From Collinsella aerofaciens (GTDB lineage Bacteria; Actinomycetota; Coriobacteriia; Coriobacteriales; Coriobacteriaceae), in assembly GCF_015561195.1 (NCBI RefSeq), contig NZ_JADMSU010000001.1:437879-501878 (forward strand): DNA of 64,000 bases. The letters run 5' to 3'. The position numbers and the translations under genes are program-made. This document shows positions 8,889 to 17,113 of the stretch, piece after piece (the stretch's first letter is position 1; every line of letters starts with the position of its first letter). The notes beneath the pieces were generated by a model. The model did no database searches. It was given only the letters and a program-made list of their open reading frames with translations, and was not told the origin of the DNA.

Positions 8889-8947
8889 GCCTCGAGGCCG
8901 GCGATTTGGCCCGCTTCCCGACCTTGGCGAGGCTTGTTTTAGGGCTT

Positions 8948-9174
8948 GTGGCCAAAAAAGGGCAAATATGAGTACTGTTACCTTTTTAGTAGCAGCGATT
9001 CTTGGTCGAAATCGGCAAAACTCGACTTGAAACTTCCTAATCACCGTCAGCTAGCGCCAAATTGGAAGTCGATGGTCACTCATTAACGTACAGTTCTTAT
9101 AACTTTGTTCATTATTTTCCGCACCTAAAATGATACGCCGTTTGTGACAGTACTCACAAACGGCGTTTTTTGAC
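8948..9174. repeat. MITE-like 227-bp element with terminal inverted repeats (copy A)
   Basis: Left end 8948-8981 carries GTGGCCAAAAAA then CAAATATGAGTACTGTTAC; the right end 9146-9174 is a diverged inverted version (ACAGTACTCA then GGCGTTTTTTG). A full second copy is at 31762-31990. The interior is AT-rich and has no credible ORF. It fills most of the 373-base gap between the small protein gene and nhaA. Confidence 0.75.
9136..9171 (+). terminator. Rho-independent terminator inside the right end of element A
   Basis: A 12-bp perfect stem (CGCCGTTTGTGA / TCACAAACGGCG) followed by TTTTTT. No gene ends just before it; the nearest plus-strand stop is 250 bases upstream. It overlaps the terminal repeat of the element. 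Confidence 0.8.
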
Positions 9175-9261
9175 CGCTGGCGCGTCTGGCAGGCGGCAAG
9201 CACCGCCCGAATCCGCATTTTGAACGCGCCCGAATCGGTTCTGGAGCCGGTTTTCGCGCTC

Positions 9262-10620
9262 TTACTCGTCCTTGGTCGCGGGGTGCTTGCAGATCACACT
9301 CATGTAGATCATGCCAAGCACGGCCGCGGTGACAGAGCCGGCGAGAATAGCGGCCTTGGCTGCAAGAACCTCAAACTGGGCCGTCGGGAAGGCAAGGCCG
9401 CTGATGAGAATCGACATGGTAAAGCCGATACCGCCCAGAATGCCCACGCCGGCAATCATGTGCCAGTTGACATTGTGCGGCAGCTCGCAGGCCTTAAGCT
9501 TAACCAGGGCAAACGTCATACCAAAGATGCCGATCGGCTTGCCCAGCAGCATGCCAAAGTACACGCCGAGCGTCACCGGGTCGGTGAGCAGCGTGCTCAT
9601 GTCCACGCCCACTAAGCGAACCTGAGCGTTTACGAACGCAAAGATCGGCAGGATCACAAAGTTGACCGGCGTGGAGATCAGACGCTCCATGCGGATGAGC
9701 GGCGGGGTCACGCGGTGCATGACGCGCTCGACCTTGGTGGTCGAGACGGTAAAGTCATGCTGGCCCAGGATGTGTGCCTCGTCATCGTAACGGTCATCGA
9801 GCAGCGGCAGGCACTCGCCCAACCAATCGGTGAGGCTATCGAGCTTGACGCCGCACTTGGCCGGGATGGTAAAGGCCAAGATGACGCCAGCAAGCGTGGC
9901 ATGTACGCCGCTCTTGAACATGCAGAACCACAACAGCAGACCCAGTACCGAATACGGGGCAAGGCGGTAATGCTGCGTCTTGTTGAGCCACACGAGCGCG
10001 CAGGTCACAAGCGCGGCGGCGCCCAACCAAAACGGATTGGGGCTCTGACCGTAGAAAATGGCGATGGCGGCGATGGAGATGAGGTCGTCGGCGATGGCGA
10101 GCGTCGAGAAGAACACGCGCACGCCGTTGGGCACGCGATTGCCCAAAAGCGACAGCACGCCCAGCGCAAAGGCAATATCGGTTGCCATGGGAATGGCCCA
10201 GCCGTTGTGCGCGCCGGCATGGTTAAAGATCAGGTAGATGCAGGCGGGAACGACGACGCCGCCCACGGCTGCCAGCATGGGAAGCATGGCCTGACGCGGG
10301 TTTTTGAGCTCGCCGACCGTCATCTCGTACTTAAGCTCAATGCCCACCAACAAAAAGAAAATCGCCATGAGGAAGTCGTTGACGAAAAGCTCAACGGTGA
10401 GACCAGCCGTAAGGTTGCCCAGACCCACATACAGCGGGGTCTCCAAAAAGTGATGGATGGCCTCGTAGGCATCGGTATTGGCGCAAATGACGGCGGCGAT
10501 GGCAGCAATCACCATGACCGCGGCGGAAATCGTGCCGTTCTCTGCGATGCGCTCCCAAATGTCGTGACGTTCAAAGCGCTTGCGCTCACGAACGTTGAAC
10601 AGCTGCTCAGTTGCTGCCAT
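9262..10620 (-). CDS. nhaA: Na+/H+ antiporter NhaA
   Basis: 452 residues, an inner-membrane antiporter exporting Na+ in exchange for protons. The ion-binding aspartates are visible: Asp148 in MATDIAFALG and Asp178-Asp179 in AIADDLISIA, with the 30-residue spacing of E. coli Asp133 and Asp163/164. About twelve hydrophobic segments are present. It is some 60 residues longer than the E. coli protein, mainly from a charged cytoplasmic stretch before helix 9 (LDDRYDDEAHILGQHD). A monocistronic gene; its upstream region faces the ppaC terminator. Confidence 0.95.
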   Translation of the reverse strand: MAATEQLFNVRERKRFERHDIWERIAENGTISAAVMVIAAIAAVICANTDAYEAIHHFLETPLYVGLGNLTAGLTVELFVNDFLMAIFFLLVGIELKYEMTVGELKNPRQAMLPMLAAVGGVVVPACIYLIFNHAGAHNGWAIPMATDIAFALGVLSLLGNRVPNGVRVFFSTLAIADDLISIAAIAIFYGQSPNPFWLGAAALVTCALVWLNKTQHYRLAPYSVLGLLLWFCMFKSGVHATLAGVILAFTIPAKCGVKLDSLTDWLGECLPLLDDRYDDEAHILGQHDFTVSTTKVERVMHRVTPPLIRMERLISTPVNFVILPIFAFVNAQVRLVGVDMSTLLTDPVTLGVYFGMLLGKPIGIFGMTFALVKLKACELPHNVNWHMIAGVGILGGIGFTMSILISGLAFPTAQFEVLAAKAAILAGSVTAAVLGMIYMSVICKHPATKDE

Positions 10621-10827
10621 GGGCGGCTCCTTTCACGGGAAAGTTCCCGTCTTAAAAAAGCACGGCCCGCCCAAGTGGCGGCGCCGCGCTCTAACGTATT
10701 ACGCTTGCATCTAGCCTACCCTGCACGACAAGCACGCAGGCGTGGCCGAAAAGCGGAACCACAGGTTGAACATTATTTGCTCAACGGCACGGGCACACCC
10801 GTCCGAGAGACGACGCGGCGCCGTGCA

Positions 10828-10868
10828 CAAAAAACGACCGGAGCGCGGGGCGTCCGCGATCCGGTCGT
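10828..10868 (-). terminator. Terminator of ppaC
   Basis: On the minus strand, stem ACGACCGG / CCGGTCGT enclosing a GC-rich loop, then TTTTTT; 20 bases after the ppaC stop. Confidence 0.85.
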
Positions 10869-10887
10869 GGCGTTCGGTCAACTAAAC

Positions 10888-11811
10888 CTAGCAGGCGGCC
10901 ATGATGGGGGCAGCGACCTGCTTCTTACGGGAGAGGACGCCCGGCATCCAGACGCCGTCGTGCTCGTCGGCAATGCCCAGGCCCTTCTGAGCAGCCTCGG
11001 TCTCGCCCTCGAGCAGGACCTGCGAGCCCTCCTCCATGATGTCGGTGATGCACAGGACAATGCCGTCGGCACCCTTCTCGGCGGCGTAGGCGCGCATGGC
11101 CTCGCGAATCTCGTCGATCATGCCGAGTGCACGGGTCTTGTCGACGGTCTCGTACTGGCCGATGAGCAGCTTCTTGCCAGCGGGCTCGAACATCTTGATG
11201 TCGTTGCCGACCATCTCGGCTGCAGTGAAGGAGCCGGACGGACGGGTGAGGAAGACCTCCATGCCAAACTTAACCGGGTCGACGCCCACCTGCTCGCCGA
11301 GCTTGGCGGCGACGGCGCGGTCGACATCGGTGGTGGTGGGGCTCTTGAGCATGAGCGTGTCGGTCATCATGGCCGAGAGCAGCAGCTTGGCCTGGACGTC
11401 GGAAAGCTCAACGCCGAGCACGCCGGCGAGCTTGGTGACGATGGTGCAGCTGGAGCCCCAGGGCAGGCAGATGTAATGCAGCGGGCCGGCGGTCTCAAAG
11501 TCGCCGATGCGGTGATGGTCGACGACGCCAAAGACCGTGGCGTCCTTAAGGCCGGCGACGGACTGGGCAGACTCGTTGTGGTCGGTGAGGACGACGAGCT
11601 GACCGGCCTCGACGGACTCGATCACGCGAGGCTCGGCGATGCCGGCGTCGGCGAGCAGCTTGGCGGACTCGGCCGGAAGCTGGCCCAGAGCGCAAGCCTC
11701 GTAGGTGTTGCCGGCATACTCAACCTGGTTGAGCAGCTGGGACAGGACGACGGCGCTCATGATGGCGTCGTTATCGGGGTTCTGGTGACCAAAGACAAGA
11801 ACGTTTGCCAT
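10888..11811 (-). CDS. ppaC: Manganese-dependent inorganic pyrophosphatase (DHH family)
   Basis: 307 residues, hydrolyses PPi to two phosphates in the cytoplasm. Metal ligands of family II pyrophosphatase are in place: His9, Asp13 and Asp15 (GHQNPDND), Asp77-His78 (LTDHNE) and Asp98-His99-His100 (VVDHHR). The substrate-binding SRKK lies near the C-terminus (VLSRKKQ). Length equals the Bacillus and Streptococcus PpaC enzymes, with no CBS insertion. Monocistronic with its own terminator. Confidence 0.95.
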   Translation of the reverse strand: MANVLVFGHQNPDNDAIMSAVVLSQLLNQVEYAGNTYEACALGQLPAESAKLLADAGIAEPRVIESVEAGQLVVLTDHNESAQSVAGLKDATVFGVVDHHRIGDFETAGPLHYICLPWGSSCTIVTKLAGVLGVELSDVQAKLLLSAMMTDTLMLKSPTTTDVDRAVAAKLGEQVGVDPVKFGMEVFLTRPSGSFTAAEMVGNDIKMFEPAGKKLLIGQYETVDKTRALGMIDEIREAMRAYAAEKGADGIVLCITDIMEEGSQVLLEGETEAAQKGLGIADEHDGVWMPGVLSRKKQVAAPIMAAC

Positions 11812-11942
11812 GGATATCCTCCACTTGATATGTGTACTTGGACGTAGCTATGGTAGCACGCTGGCGCCGAACCTTATGAGACGCAAGGGCCGCGGCGCAA
11901 TTTGGGGCAAGTGTTGGGGCGAAGTCTGCCCCCTTGCAGCAG

Positions 11943-12896
11943 CTATTTACCGGCGGCGCGCAGGGCTACGTAGGCGGCACCGATGATGCCGGCGTCGTTG
12001 CCGAGCGAAGCGACCTTAATGGGCGTCTCGCGCGAGGCGGAAAGCGCGTACTGCTTAAAGTGCTCGCGGACCTTGTCGAGGTAGACATCGGCCGAGGCGG
12101 ATGCGCCGCCGCCGATGAGGAACATCTCGGGATCGACCACGTTGGCAATAAGCGCCAGGGCGCGACCGAGATAGTCGGCCATGGTATCGGCCGCGGCCAG
12201 CGCGAGCTTGTCACCCTCGCGGCAGGCCTGGAACACGTCCTTGGAATCGGAGGGACCGGTGAGCTCGATGGGCTCGACGCCTGCCTTCTTGCACTCGGCA
12301 AGGTAGTTGCTCACCACGCCGGTGGCGCTGGAATACTGCTCCAGGTGGCCATGTCCGCCGCAGCCGCAGGTGCGCTCCTCTTCGGGGTTCAGGCACATGT
12401 GGCCAATCTCGCCGCCGGCGCCCACAACGCCCGACACCACGTCGCCGTTAACGATAACGCCGCCGCCCACGCCGGTACCGATGGTGACCATCACCACGTT
12501 CTGCACGCCCTTGGCAGAGCCGAGCCAGGCCTCGCCCATGGCAGCGGCGTTGGCATCGTTCTCGTACTTAACGACCGCGTCGGGGCAGTGCTCCTGAATG
12601 GCGACTCTCAGCTCGGGCAGGTTAATGGCAATGTTGGCCTTGACCTTGGCATCGCCCGATGCCGGGATGGGACACGGAACTGCCAGGCCAATGCCCGCCA
12701 CAAAGGCGCGCGGAATCTGGGCCTTGGCGACCACCTGGTCGATAGCCTCGGTCACCGCGGCAAAGCCCGCAGCGTCAACGATAGGAGGCGTAGGCACGCT
12801 GGCCTTGGCCAGCAGGTTACCGCCTTCGTCGAACAGGCCCTCCTTAACCGAAGTGCCGCCGACGTCGATGCCGATGTAATACTGCTTAGGTTCCAT
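11943..12896 (-). CDS. glk: ROK-family glucokinase
   Basis: 317 residues. ATP phosphate-binding DVGGTSVK starts at Asp11, the catalytic Asp is Asp114 in ENDANAAAMGE and the ROK zinc motif is at His166 and CGCGGHGHLE (177-186). The third zinc cysteine of the family is a His (184) here. It converts glucose to glucose-6-phosphate; a role in using the free glucose freed by the neighbouring 6-phospho-beta-glucosidase is a reasonable inference. The ATG at 12896 is chosen over upstream in-frame starts because the conserved fold begins there; the longer ORF would run through a palindromic repeat. Confidence 0.9.
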   Translation of the reverse strand: MEPKQYYIGIDVGGTSVKEGLFDEGGNLLAKASVPTPPIVDAAGFAAVTEAIDQVVAKAQIPRAFVAGIGLAVPCPIPASGDAKVKANIAINLPELRVAIQEHCPDAVVKYENDANAAAMGEAWLGSAKGVQNVVMVTIGTGVGGGVIVNGDVVSGVVGAGGEIGHMCLNPEEERTCGCGGHGHLEQYSSATGVVSNYLAECKKAGVEPIELTGPSDSKDVFQACREGDKLALAAADTMADYLGRALALIANVVDPEMFLIGGGASASADVYLDKVREHFKQYALSASRETPIKVASLGNDAGIIGAAYVALRAAGK

Positions 12897-12952
12897 GGGA
12901 GCCCGCCTTTCTCGTTTAAACATTGCCTGTATGGTACCGCTCCCAAGGCAAA

Positions 12953-12989
12953 AACCTGCCAAAAAGGGACAGGTTTGTTTTGGCAGGTT
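12953..12989. repeat. Palindromic repeat with GGGACAGG loop between glk and the PTS genes
   Basis: Arms AACCTGCCAAA and TTTGGCAGGTT enclose AAGGGACAGG. A related sequence is in the bgl leader near 16909-16935. It precedes the glk start. Confidence 0.65.
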
Positions 12990-13050
12990 TTATCTGTGAA
13001 AACGCAAACGACCGCTCAAAAGGTCGCGCAAGACCTTCCCCAAATATAAA

Positions 13051-13079
13051 GGCGCCGGGAGGCGGAGACTCCTGGCGCC
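13051..13079 (-). terminator. Terminator of the PTS operon
   Basis: On the minus strand a stem GGCGCCAGGAG / CTCCCGGCGCC followed by TTTATATTTG, 60 bases after the IIA stop. Confidence 0.8.
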
Positions 13080-13137
13080 CGTGAAAGGGACTGTGTTGTC
13101 TGTTGGACCGCACGGTCCGTCACGGCAATAACGCCGG

Positions 13138-13470
13138 CTAGGCCTTCAGTGCCTGCAGCTGCTTGTGGACCTCGATGAGCTCCGTGGCCATGACGCGCAT
13201 GGTCTCGGTGCCCGCCATCTGGTCCTCGGCATGCAGCAGAATCAGCGGGGCCTCGCCGTTACGCTCGCCGTTGGCCTCCTTCTTCAGAAGCCCCATGTGA
13301 ACATCGTGGCCACCGTTGTAAGCCTCGTCGCCCTGCTTAATAAGCTCCTCGGCGGCGTCAAAATCGCCCTCCTTGGCCTTTTGCACGGCATTGATGTACA
13401 TGCTCTTGGCGGTGCCGACGTAGCTGATGATCTCAAAGCAGGTCATCTGCAGCTCGTTCATATCCTCCAT
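13138..13470 (-). CDS. PTS lactose/cellobiose-type EIIA component
   Basis: 110 residues, a three-helix phosphocarrier. The phosphorylated histidine is His80 in ILLHAEDQMAG, the site accepting phosphate from HPr and passing it to EIIB. The ATG at 13470 is favoured by AGGTG six bases upstream; the ATG at 13461 has GGAGG too close. It lies nine bases after the IIB gene, the last gene of the bgl-IIC-IIB-IIA run. Chitobiose, cellobiose and lactose transporters share this EIIA family, so the sugar is inferred from the linked GH1 enzyme. Confidence 0.92.
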   Translation of the reverse strand: MEDMNELQMTCFEIISYVGTAKSMYINAVQKAKEGDFDAAEELIKQGDEAYNGGHDVHMGLLKKEANGERNGEAPLILLHAEDQMAGTETMRVMATELIEVHKQLQALKA

Positions 13471-13479
13471 GCGCCGCAC

Positions 13480-13782
13480 CTAGCCCATCACGCTGACGCA
13501 GTGGTCGATGATGCCGGCGGCGTTCATGCGGCCGTAGTCGACCATGTTGATGACCTCGACCGGGAAACGACCGGCGGCCTCTTTCTCAAAATCGCCCTTG
13601 GTGTAGCCAATCTGCGGGCCGAGCAGCAAGATATCGCACTCGTCCAGGTGATCGTGAGCCTCGTTCATGGGGCGAGCCTCGACCTCGATGTCCAGACCGC
13701 GGCTCGCGACCTCGGACTGCATCTTCTGGACCAGCAGGCTCGTGGACATGCCGGCATTGCAGCAAAGCATGATCTTCTTCAT
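13480..13782 (-). CDS. PTS cellobiose-type EIIB component
   Basis: 100 residues. The phosphocysteine is Cys8 in CNAGMSTSLLV, the P-loop of the lactose/chitobiose EIIB family. It takes phosphate from EIIA and gives it to the sugar bound by EIIC at the membrane. The gene is separated from IIC by 154 bases that hold small GC-rich hairpins but no ORF, and is followed directly by IIA. A GGAGG ribosome site precedes its ATG. Confidence 0.93.
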   Translation of the reverse strand: MKKIMLCCNAGMSTSLLVQKMQSEVASRGLDIEVEARPMNEAHDHLDECDILLLGPQIGYTKGDFEKEAAGRFPVEVINMVDYGRMNAAGIIDHCVSVMG

Positions 13783-13936
13783 GGTTTCCTCCTTATTACT
13801 GCGCGGCGCGCAGACGACAACTGGTTTTATTCCTTGCGGCTACTGTACCCACCCCCTGCAGCTTTACGCAGGAGGAGAGCCGCGGACACCGGCACCGCGT
13901 ACCGGCGCCCGCAACGATGGAAGGGAAAGAGAACGT

Positions 13937-15289
13937 TTAGGCGTTCTGCTCGGCAAGGGCCTCCTGCTTGGCGATGGCCTTCTCGGAGATCCTCATAAAG
14001 GGCAGGTAGACAGCCATGCCGATGACGAGCTCGAGAGCCTGCCACACGCCGGCGCGCCAATCAAAGCCCGTGGCAAGCAGGGCGTTGATGACGGGAGGCA
14101 TGGTCCAAGGCACCTGGGCGATGCAGGGGCTAATGATGCCCGCGCAGGTCAGGCCATAGGTGATGCCGATGAACAGGTCGGGAAGAAGAACGAACGGAAT
14201 CATGAGCGGCAGGTTGTACACGACGGGGTAACCGTAGATGACCGGCTCGTTAATGTTAAACAGGCCAGGAACGATAGCCATCTTGGCAACGGTCTTGGAA
14301 GCCTTGTTCTTGGAGAACAGGAAGGTATCGAGCAGGAGCATGAGGGTGCAACCCGAGCCGCCGATGAGGGCGAAGCTGTTGACGATCTGCATATTCATGT
14401 AGTGATCGGGCTGGATGGTGCCGCCGGCGGCAAAGGTAGCCATGTTGTCGACGATGAGCATGGTCAGGATCGGCTCGACGGTAGCGCCAGAGATGGTGGA
14501 CTGGTGAATACCGACGCAGAACAGCAGGTTCGCAAGCGTGTAGATGAGAATAACAGCCCACGGACCGGCGTTCATGATGCTCTTGAGCGGGTTGGAAATG
14601 CACGTGGAGATGATGGTGCACAGATCGGTGCCGGCAAACACGGCGAGCAGAGCCGCGGCAATGGCGAAAATCGAGAGGTTGAGCAGCATCGGGATCATGA
14701 CGTTAAAGGAGTTGGAGACCGCAGGAGGCACACCCTCGCCCAGCTTGACCTTGAGCTTCTCGACGCCGGAAATCTTAATGAAGAGCGTGACGGAGAGCAG
14801 GGCGATGATAATGGCCGCGAACAGACCGTTGGTACCGGTGTTGGCAGTCGAAAGGGCGCCCGTGACCTCGGCAGAGGTAATCTTGTCGGTGAGCAGCGGG
14901 CTCGTGGCGGCAAGCGTGGCGGTGATCTGCTGCGGCATCATGATGACGAAAGCGGAGATGGCAACGACCACGCAGGCAAGCGGGTTATCGAAGCGCTCGT
15001 TCTTAGCGAGGCTGTAGCCAATCAGTCCAGCCAAGATGATGGCAGAGACGTTGAGGGTGCCCAGCGTAATTGCCGAGCCCCAAGTCTGAAGGTTGGCAAG
15101 GCCCGCTGCATCGAGCGGGAACAGAGGGAACACGACGTTGTTAATAAGAACCGCGATACCCGCAAGGATATAGAGCGGCGTGATGGTTGCGAAGGCATCG
15201 CGCAGGGAACGCAGGTGAACCTGGTTTCCCACCTTCGCAGAGACCTCGGCAAACTTGTCGAGGAAGCTCTTTCCGTTGTCACTGGCCAT
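13937..15289 (-). CDS. celB: PTS cellobiose-type EIIC permease
   Basis: 450 residues and about ten hydrophobic helices, matching the glucose-superfamily EIIC of the chitobiose branch. Family signatures are visible: the GGSGCTLMLLLDTFLFSK stretch, NINEPVIYGYPVVYN (sugar contacts) and PWTMPPVINALLATG near the C-terminus. It moves and, with EIIB, phosphorylates a beta-glucoside such as cellobiose. Located between the GH1 gene upstream and IIB downstream on the minus strand. The gene symbol is by family, not proven substrate. Confidence 0.92.
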   Translation of the reverse strand: MASDNGKSFLDKFAEVSAKVGNQVHLRSLRDAFATITPLYILAGIAVLINNVVFPLFPLDAAGLANLQTWGSAITLGTLNVSAIILAGLIGYSLAKNERFDNPLACVVVAISAFVIMMPQQITATLAATSPLLTDKITSAEVTGALSTANTGTNGLFAAIIIALLSVTLFIKISGVEKLKVKLGEGVPPAVSNSFNVMIPMLLNLSIFAIAAALLAVFAGTDLCTIISTCISNPLKSIMNAGPWAVILIYTLANLLFCVGIHQSTISGATVEPILTMLIVDNMATFAAGGTIQPDHYMNMQIVNSFALIGGSGCTLMLLLDTFLFSKNKASKTVAKMAIVPGLFNINEPVIYGYPVVYNLPLMIPFVLLPDLFIGITYGLTCAGIISPCIAQVPWTMPPVINALLATGFDWRAGVWQALELVIGMAVYLPFMRISEKAIAKQEALAEQNA

Positions 15290-15409
15290 GATTGCTCCTA
15301 ACTTTCAAATCCGGCCTTTTCCTATGCGCACGGTGGTCTGTCGCCCTCTGCCACCAGATGTGCCATGCTTTGCGCGCGGCGGCGCGCGGTCTGGGCGTTT
15401 GTCTGGTCG

Positions 15410-16810
15410 CTAGTCGACCACGTGGGTCGTTGCGACCTGCTTGAGCCAAGCCGCCGACTTCTTAAGGCGGCGCTTGTAGCCGTCCATGAGGTCGACCTCG
15501 ACAAAGCCGTAACGGTTCTTAAAGGCATTTGCCCAAGACCAGTTATCGATGACGGCCCAATAATGGTATCCGCGGCATTTGGCGCCCTCGGCGATCGCCT
15601 TGGCGACCCACTCCAAGTGCTGGCGCACAAAGTCGACGCGGTAGTCGTCCTGAATGGTCCCCTCGGCGTCACGGTTCTTGTATTCGTCCATGATGCCGAT
15701 ACCGTTTTCGGAAACGAACCACTCAAGATCGGGGTAATTCTTGGCGCAGTCCATGCCAAAGTCGTAGAGACCCTGCGGGTAGATCTCCCAGCCGCGGCTC
15801 TCGTTCATAACGGCGTCGGGCCACACGTACTCATCGGCAAAGTGCGGCAGGCCGTACTGGTCGACCTTGCTCGCCGGAGCCTGGACGCGCGTGGGGTGGT
15901 AGTAGTTGCAACCGAGCCAGTCGACAACGCCCTGCTTGAGAATCTCCTGGTCGCCGGCACGGAACGGAAGCTTAACGCCGCCCTCGGCCAGGCTGTCGAG
16001 CACGTCGGCGGGAAGCTCACCCTTGGTAATAAGATCGAGCCACCAGCGATTGTTGATACCGCTGGTCATACGCACGGCCTCGAGGTCTGCCTCGCTGGGG
16101 TTCTCCTTGGTGTAGACCGGGGTAAAGCAGTTAATCATGCCAATCTTGGCATCGCTGCGAACGGCGCCCTCGTCATAGGCGCGGCGGTAGTTGGCCACGG
16201 CCAGCGCATGCGCCAGCGAGATGTGATACTGAACGGTGCGAGCGCGGCTATAGTCGTGGAGCTGCGGGAACCACACGCCCTCCTGATAGCGCTGCTCGGG
16301 CTCGACGATAGGCTCGTTAAAGGTGAACCAGTACTTGATCTCCTGGCCAAACTCGCGGAAGGCAACGTCGGCGTAATGAGCGTAAGCCTCGACGACCTCA
16401 CGGCTCTCCCAACCGCCGCGGTCAAAGAGGTAGGTGGGCATGTCAAAGTGGTACAGGTTGACGAACGGCTCCAAGCCGGCCTCGCGAGAGGCACGGAACA
16501 GCTCGTGGTACCACGCGGCGCCCTCCTCATTAAGGTTGCCGTCGGCATCGAGCAGACGACTCCACTGGATGGACGTGCGATAGGTATCCAGGCCCAAGTC
16601 CTTCATAATGCGAAGGTCCTCCTGGTACTTAGCCATAAAGTCATTGCCGGCATAAGAGCCAACGCGGTTGTAGAACGAACCCAGATCCTGGATGGACCAG
16701 GTGTCCCACAGGTTCTCGAGCTTGCCGCCCTGGTTCCACTGGCCCTCAGTCTGCGGGCCGGACATAGCGGCGCCAAAGAAGAAGTCACGGGGCAGCTGAT
16801 ACTGTGCCAT
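15410..16810 (-). CDS. Glycoside hydrolase family 1, 6-phospho-beta-glucosidase
   Basis: 466 residues, a TIM barrel. Acid/base Glu166 in NEP (165-167) and nucleophile Glu368 in SENG (367-370) are intact. At the sugar C6 pocket a Ser425 (NWSWANAF) replaces the Glu found in non-phospho GH1 enzymes, which supports a 6-phospho substrate; the following KNRYGF keeps Arg and Tyr but the usual Lys is shifted by one position. It would split imported cellobiose-6-phosphate into glucose and glucose-6-phosphate. The ATG at 16810 has AGGA six bases upstream; a longer in-frame start at 16933 runs through hairpins and is unlikely. First gene of the PTS operon. Confidence 0.9.
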   Translation of the reverse strand: MAQYQLPRDFFFGAAMSGPQTEGQWNQGGKLENLWDTWSIQDLGSFYNRVGSYAGNDFMAKYQEDLRIMKDLGLDTYRTSIQWSRLLDADGNLNEEGAAWYHELFRASREAGLEPFVNLYHFDMPTYLFDRGGWESREVVEAYAHYADVAFREFGQEIKYWFTFNEPIVEPEQRYQEGVWFPQLHDYSRARTVQYHISLAHALAVANYRRAYDEGAVRSDAKIGMINCFTPVYTKENPSEADLEAVRMTSGINNRWWLDLITKGELPADVLDSLAEGGVKLPFRAGDQEILKQGVVDWLGCNYYHPTRVQAPASKVDQYGLPHFADEYVWPDAVMNESRGWEIYPQGLYDFGMDCAKNYPDLEWFVSENGIGIMDEYKNRDAEGTIQDDYRVDFVRQHLEWVAKAIAEGAKCRGYHYWAVIDNWSWANAFKNRYGFVEVDLMDGYKRRLKKSAAWLKQVATTHVVD

Positions 16811-16940
16811 CAAGTCCTCACTTTCGTGTTCTAGAGCTTCCGGTTGGAGACGGGTTTGCTTTGGCAGACAATCCGGCGCGGGCGCGCACCGGTTATCCAG
16901 ATATCCAGCCCGCCAAAACAAAACCGTCCCCAAACGGTCG

Positions 16941-16960
16941 GCCCTGCTGTACTGCAGGGC
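16941..16960. other. Hairpin in the untranslated leader of the bgl/PTS operon
   Basis: GCCCTGC-TGTACT-GCAGGGC is a perfect 7-bp hairpin. On the minus strand it is followed by ACCGT-TTGGGG-ACGGT and TTTTGTTTT (16909-16936), which looks like a terminator inside the leader. The rest of the 16811-17113 gap holds the two divergent promoters. Confidence 0.5.
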
Positions 16961-16977
16961 TCCGTTCGTTGCCTACA

Positions 16978-17005
16978 ACTATAGCGCTCTAATTTTATAA
17001 GTAAA
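16978..17005 (-). promoter_or_regulatory. Probable promoter of the bgl/PTS operon
   Basis: On the minus strand TTTACT (17000-17005), a 16-base spacer and TATAGT (16978-16983). It implies a leader of about 160 bases. Confidence 0.55.
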
Positions 17006-17070
17006 GCGTCTTTTTCTTTTTTCTTTCTCGAACTTCTTAGATAAGAATTATATGGATACCTTGCAGATGG

Positions 17071-17097
17071 TTATACTTACTTATGTATTTATGTATG
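17071..17097 (+). promoter_or_regulatory. AT-rich control region with a direct repeat before gntR
   Basis: TTATGTATTTATGTATGT at about 17081-17098 is a tandem ATGTAT-type repeat preceded by TTGCAG (17061-17066). It could be the gntR promoter and operator; GntR-family regulators often bind such AT-rich sites. Inference only. Confidence 0.35.
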
Positions 17098-17113
17098 TCG
17101 GAAAGGGGGTTCC

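Noticed and set aside
9715-11847. 710-codon plus-strand ORF
   Set aside because: Shadow of nhaA and ppaC; no ribosome site and no recognisable protein pattern, as is common in GC-rich DNA.
13667-15301. 544-codon plus-strand ORF over the PTS permease
   Set aside because: Antisense of the EIIC gene, whose membrane and sugar-binding motifs are clear.
16811-17113. BglG/LicT-type antiterminator (RAT) site
   Set aside because: No clear RAT sequence and no BglG-family gene; the linked regulator is GntR type.
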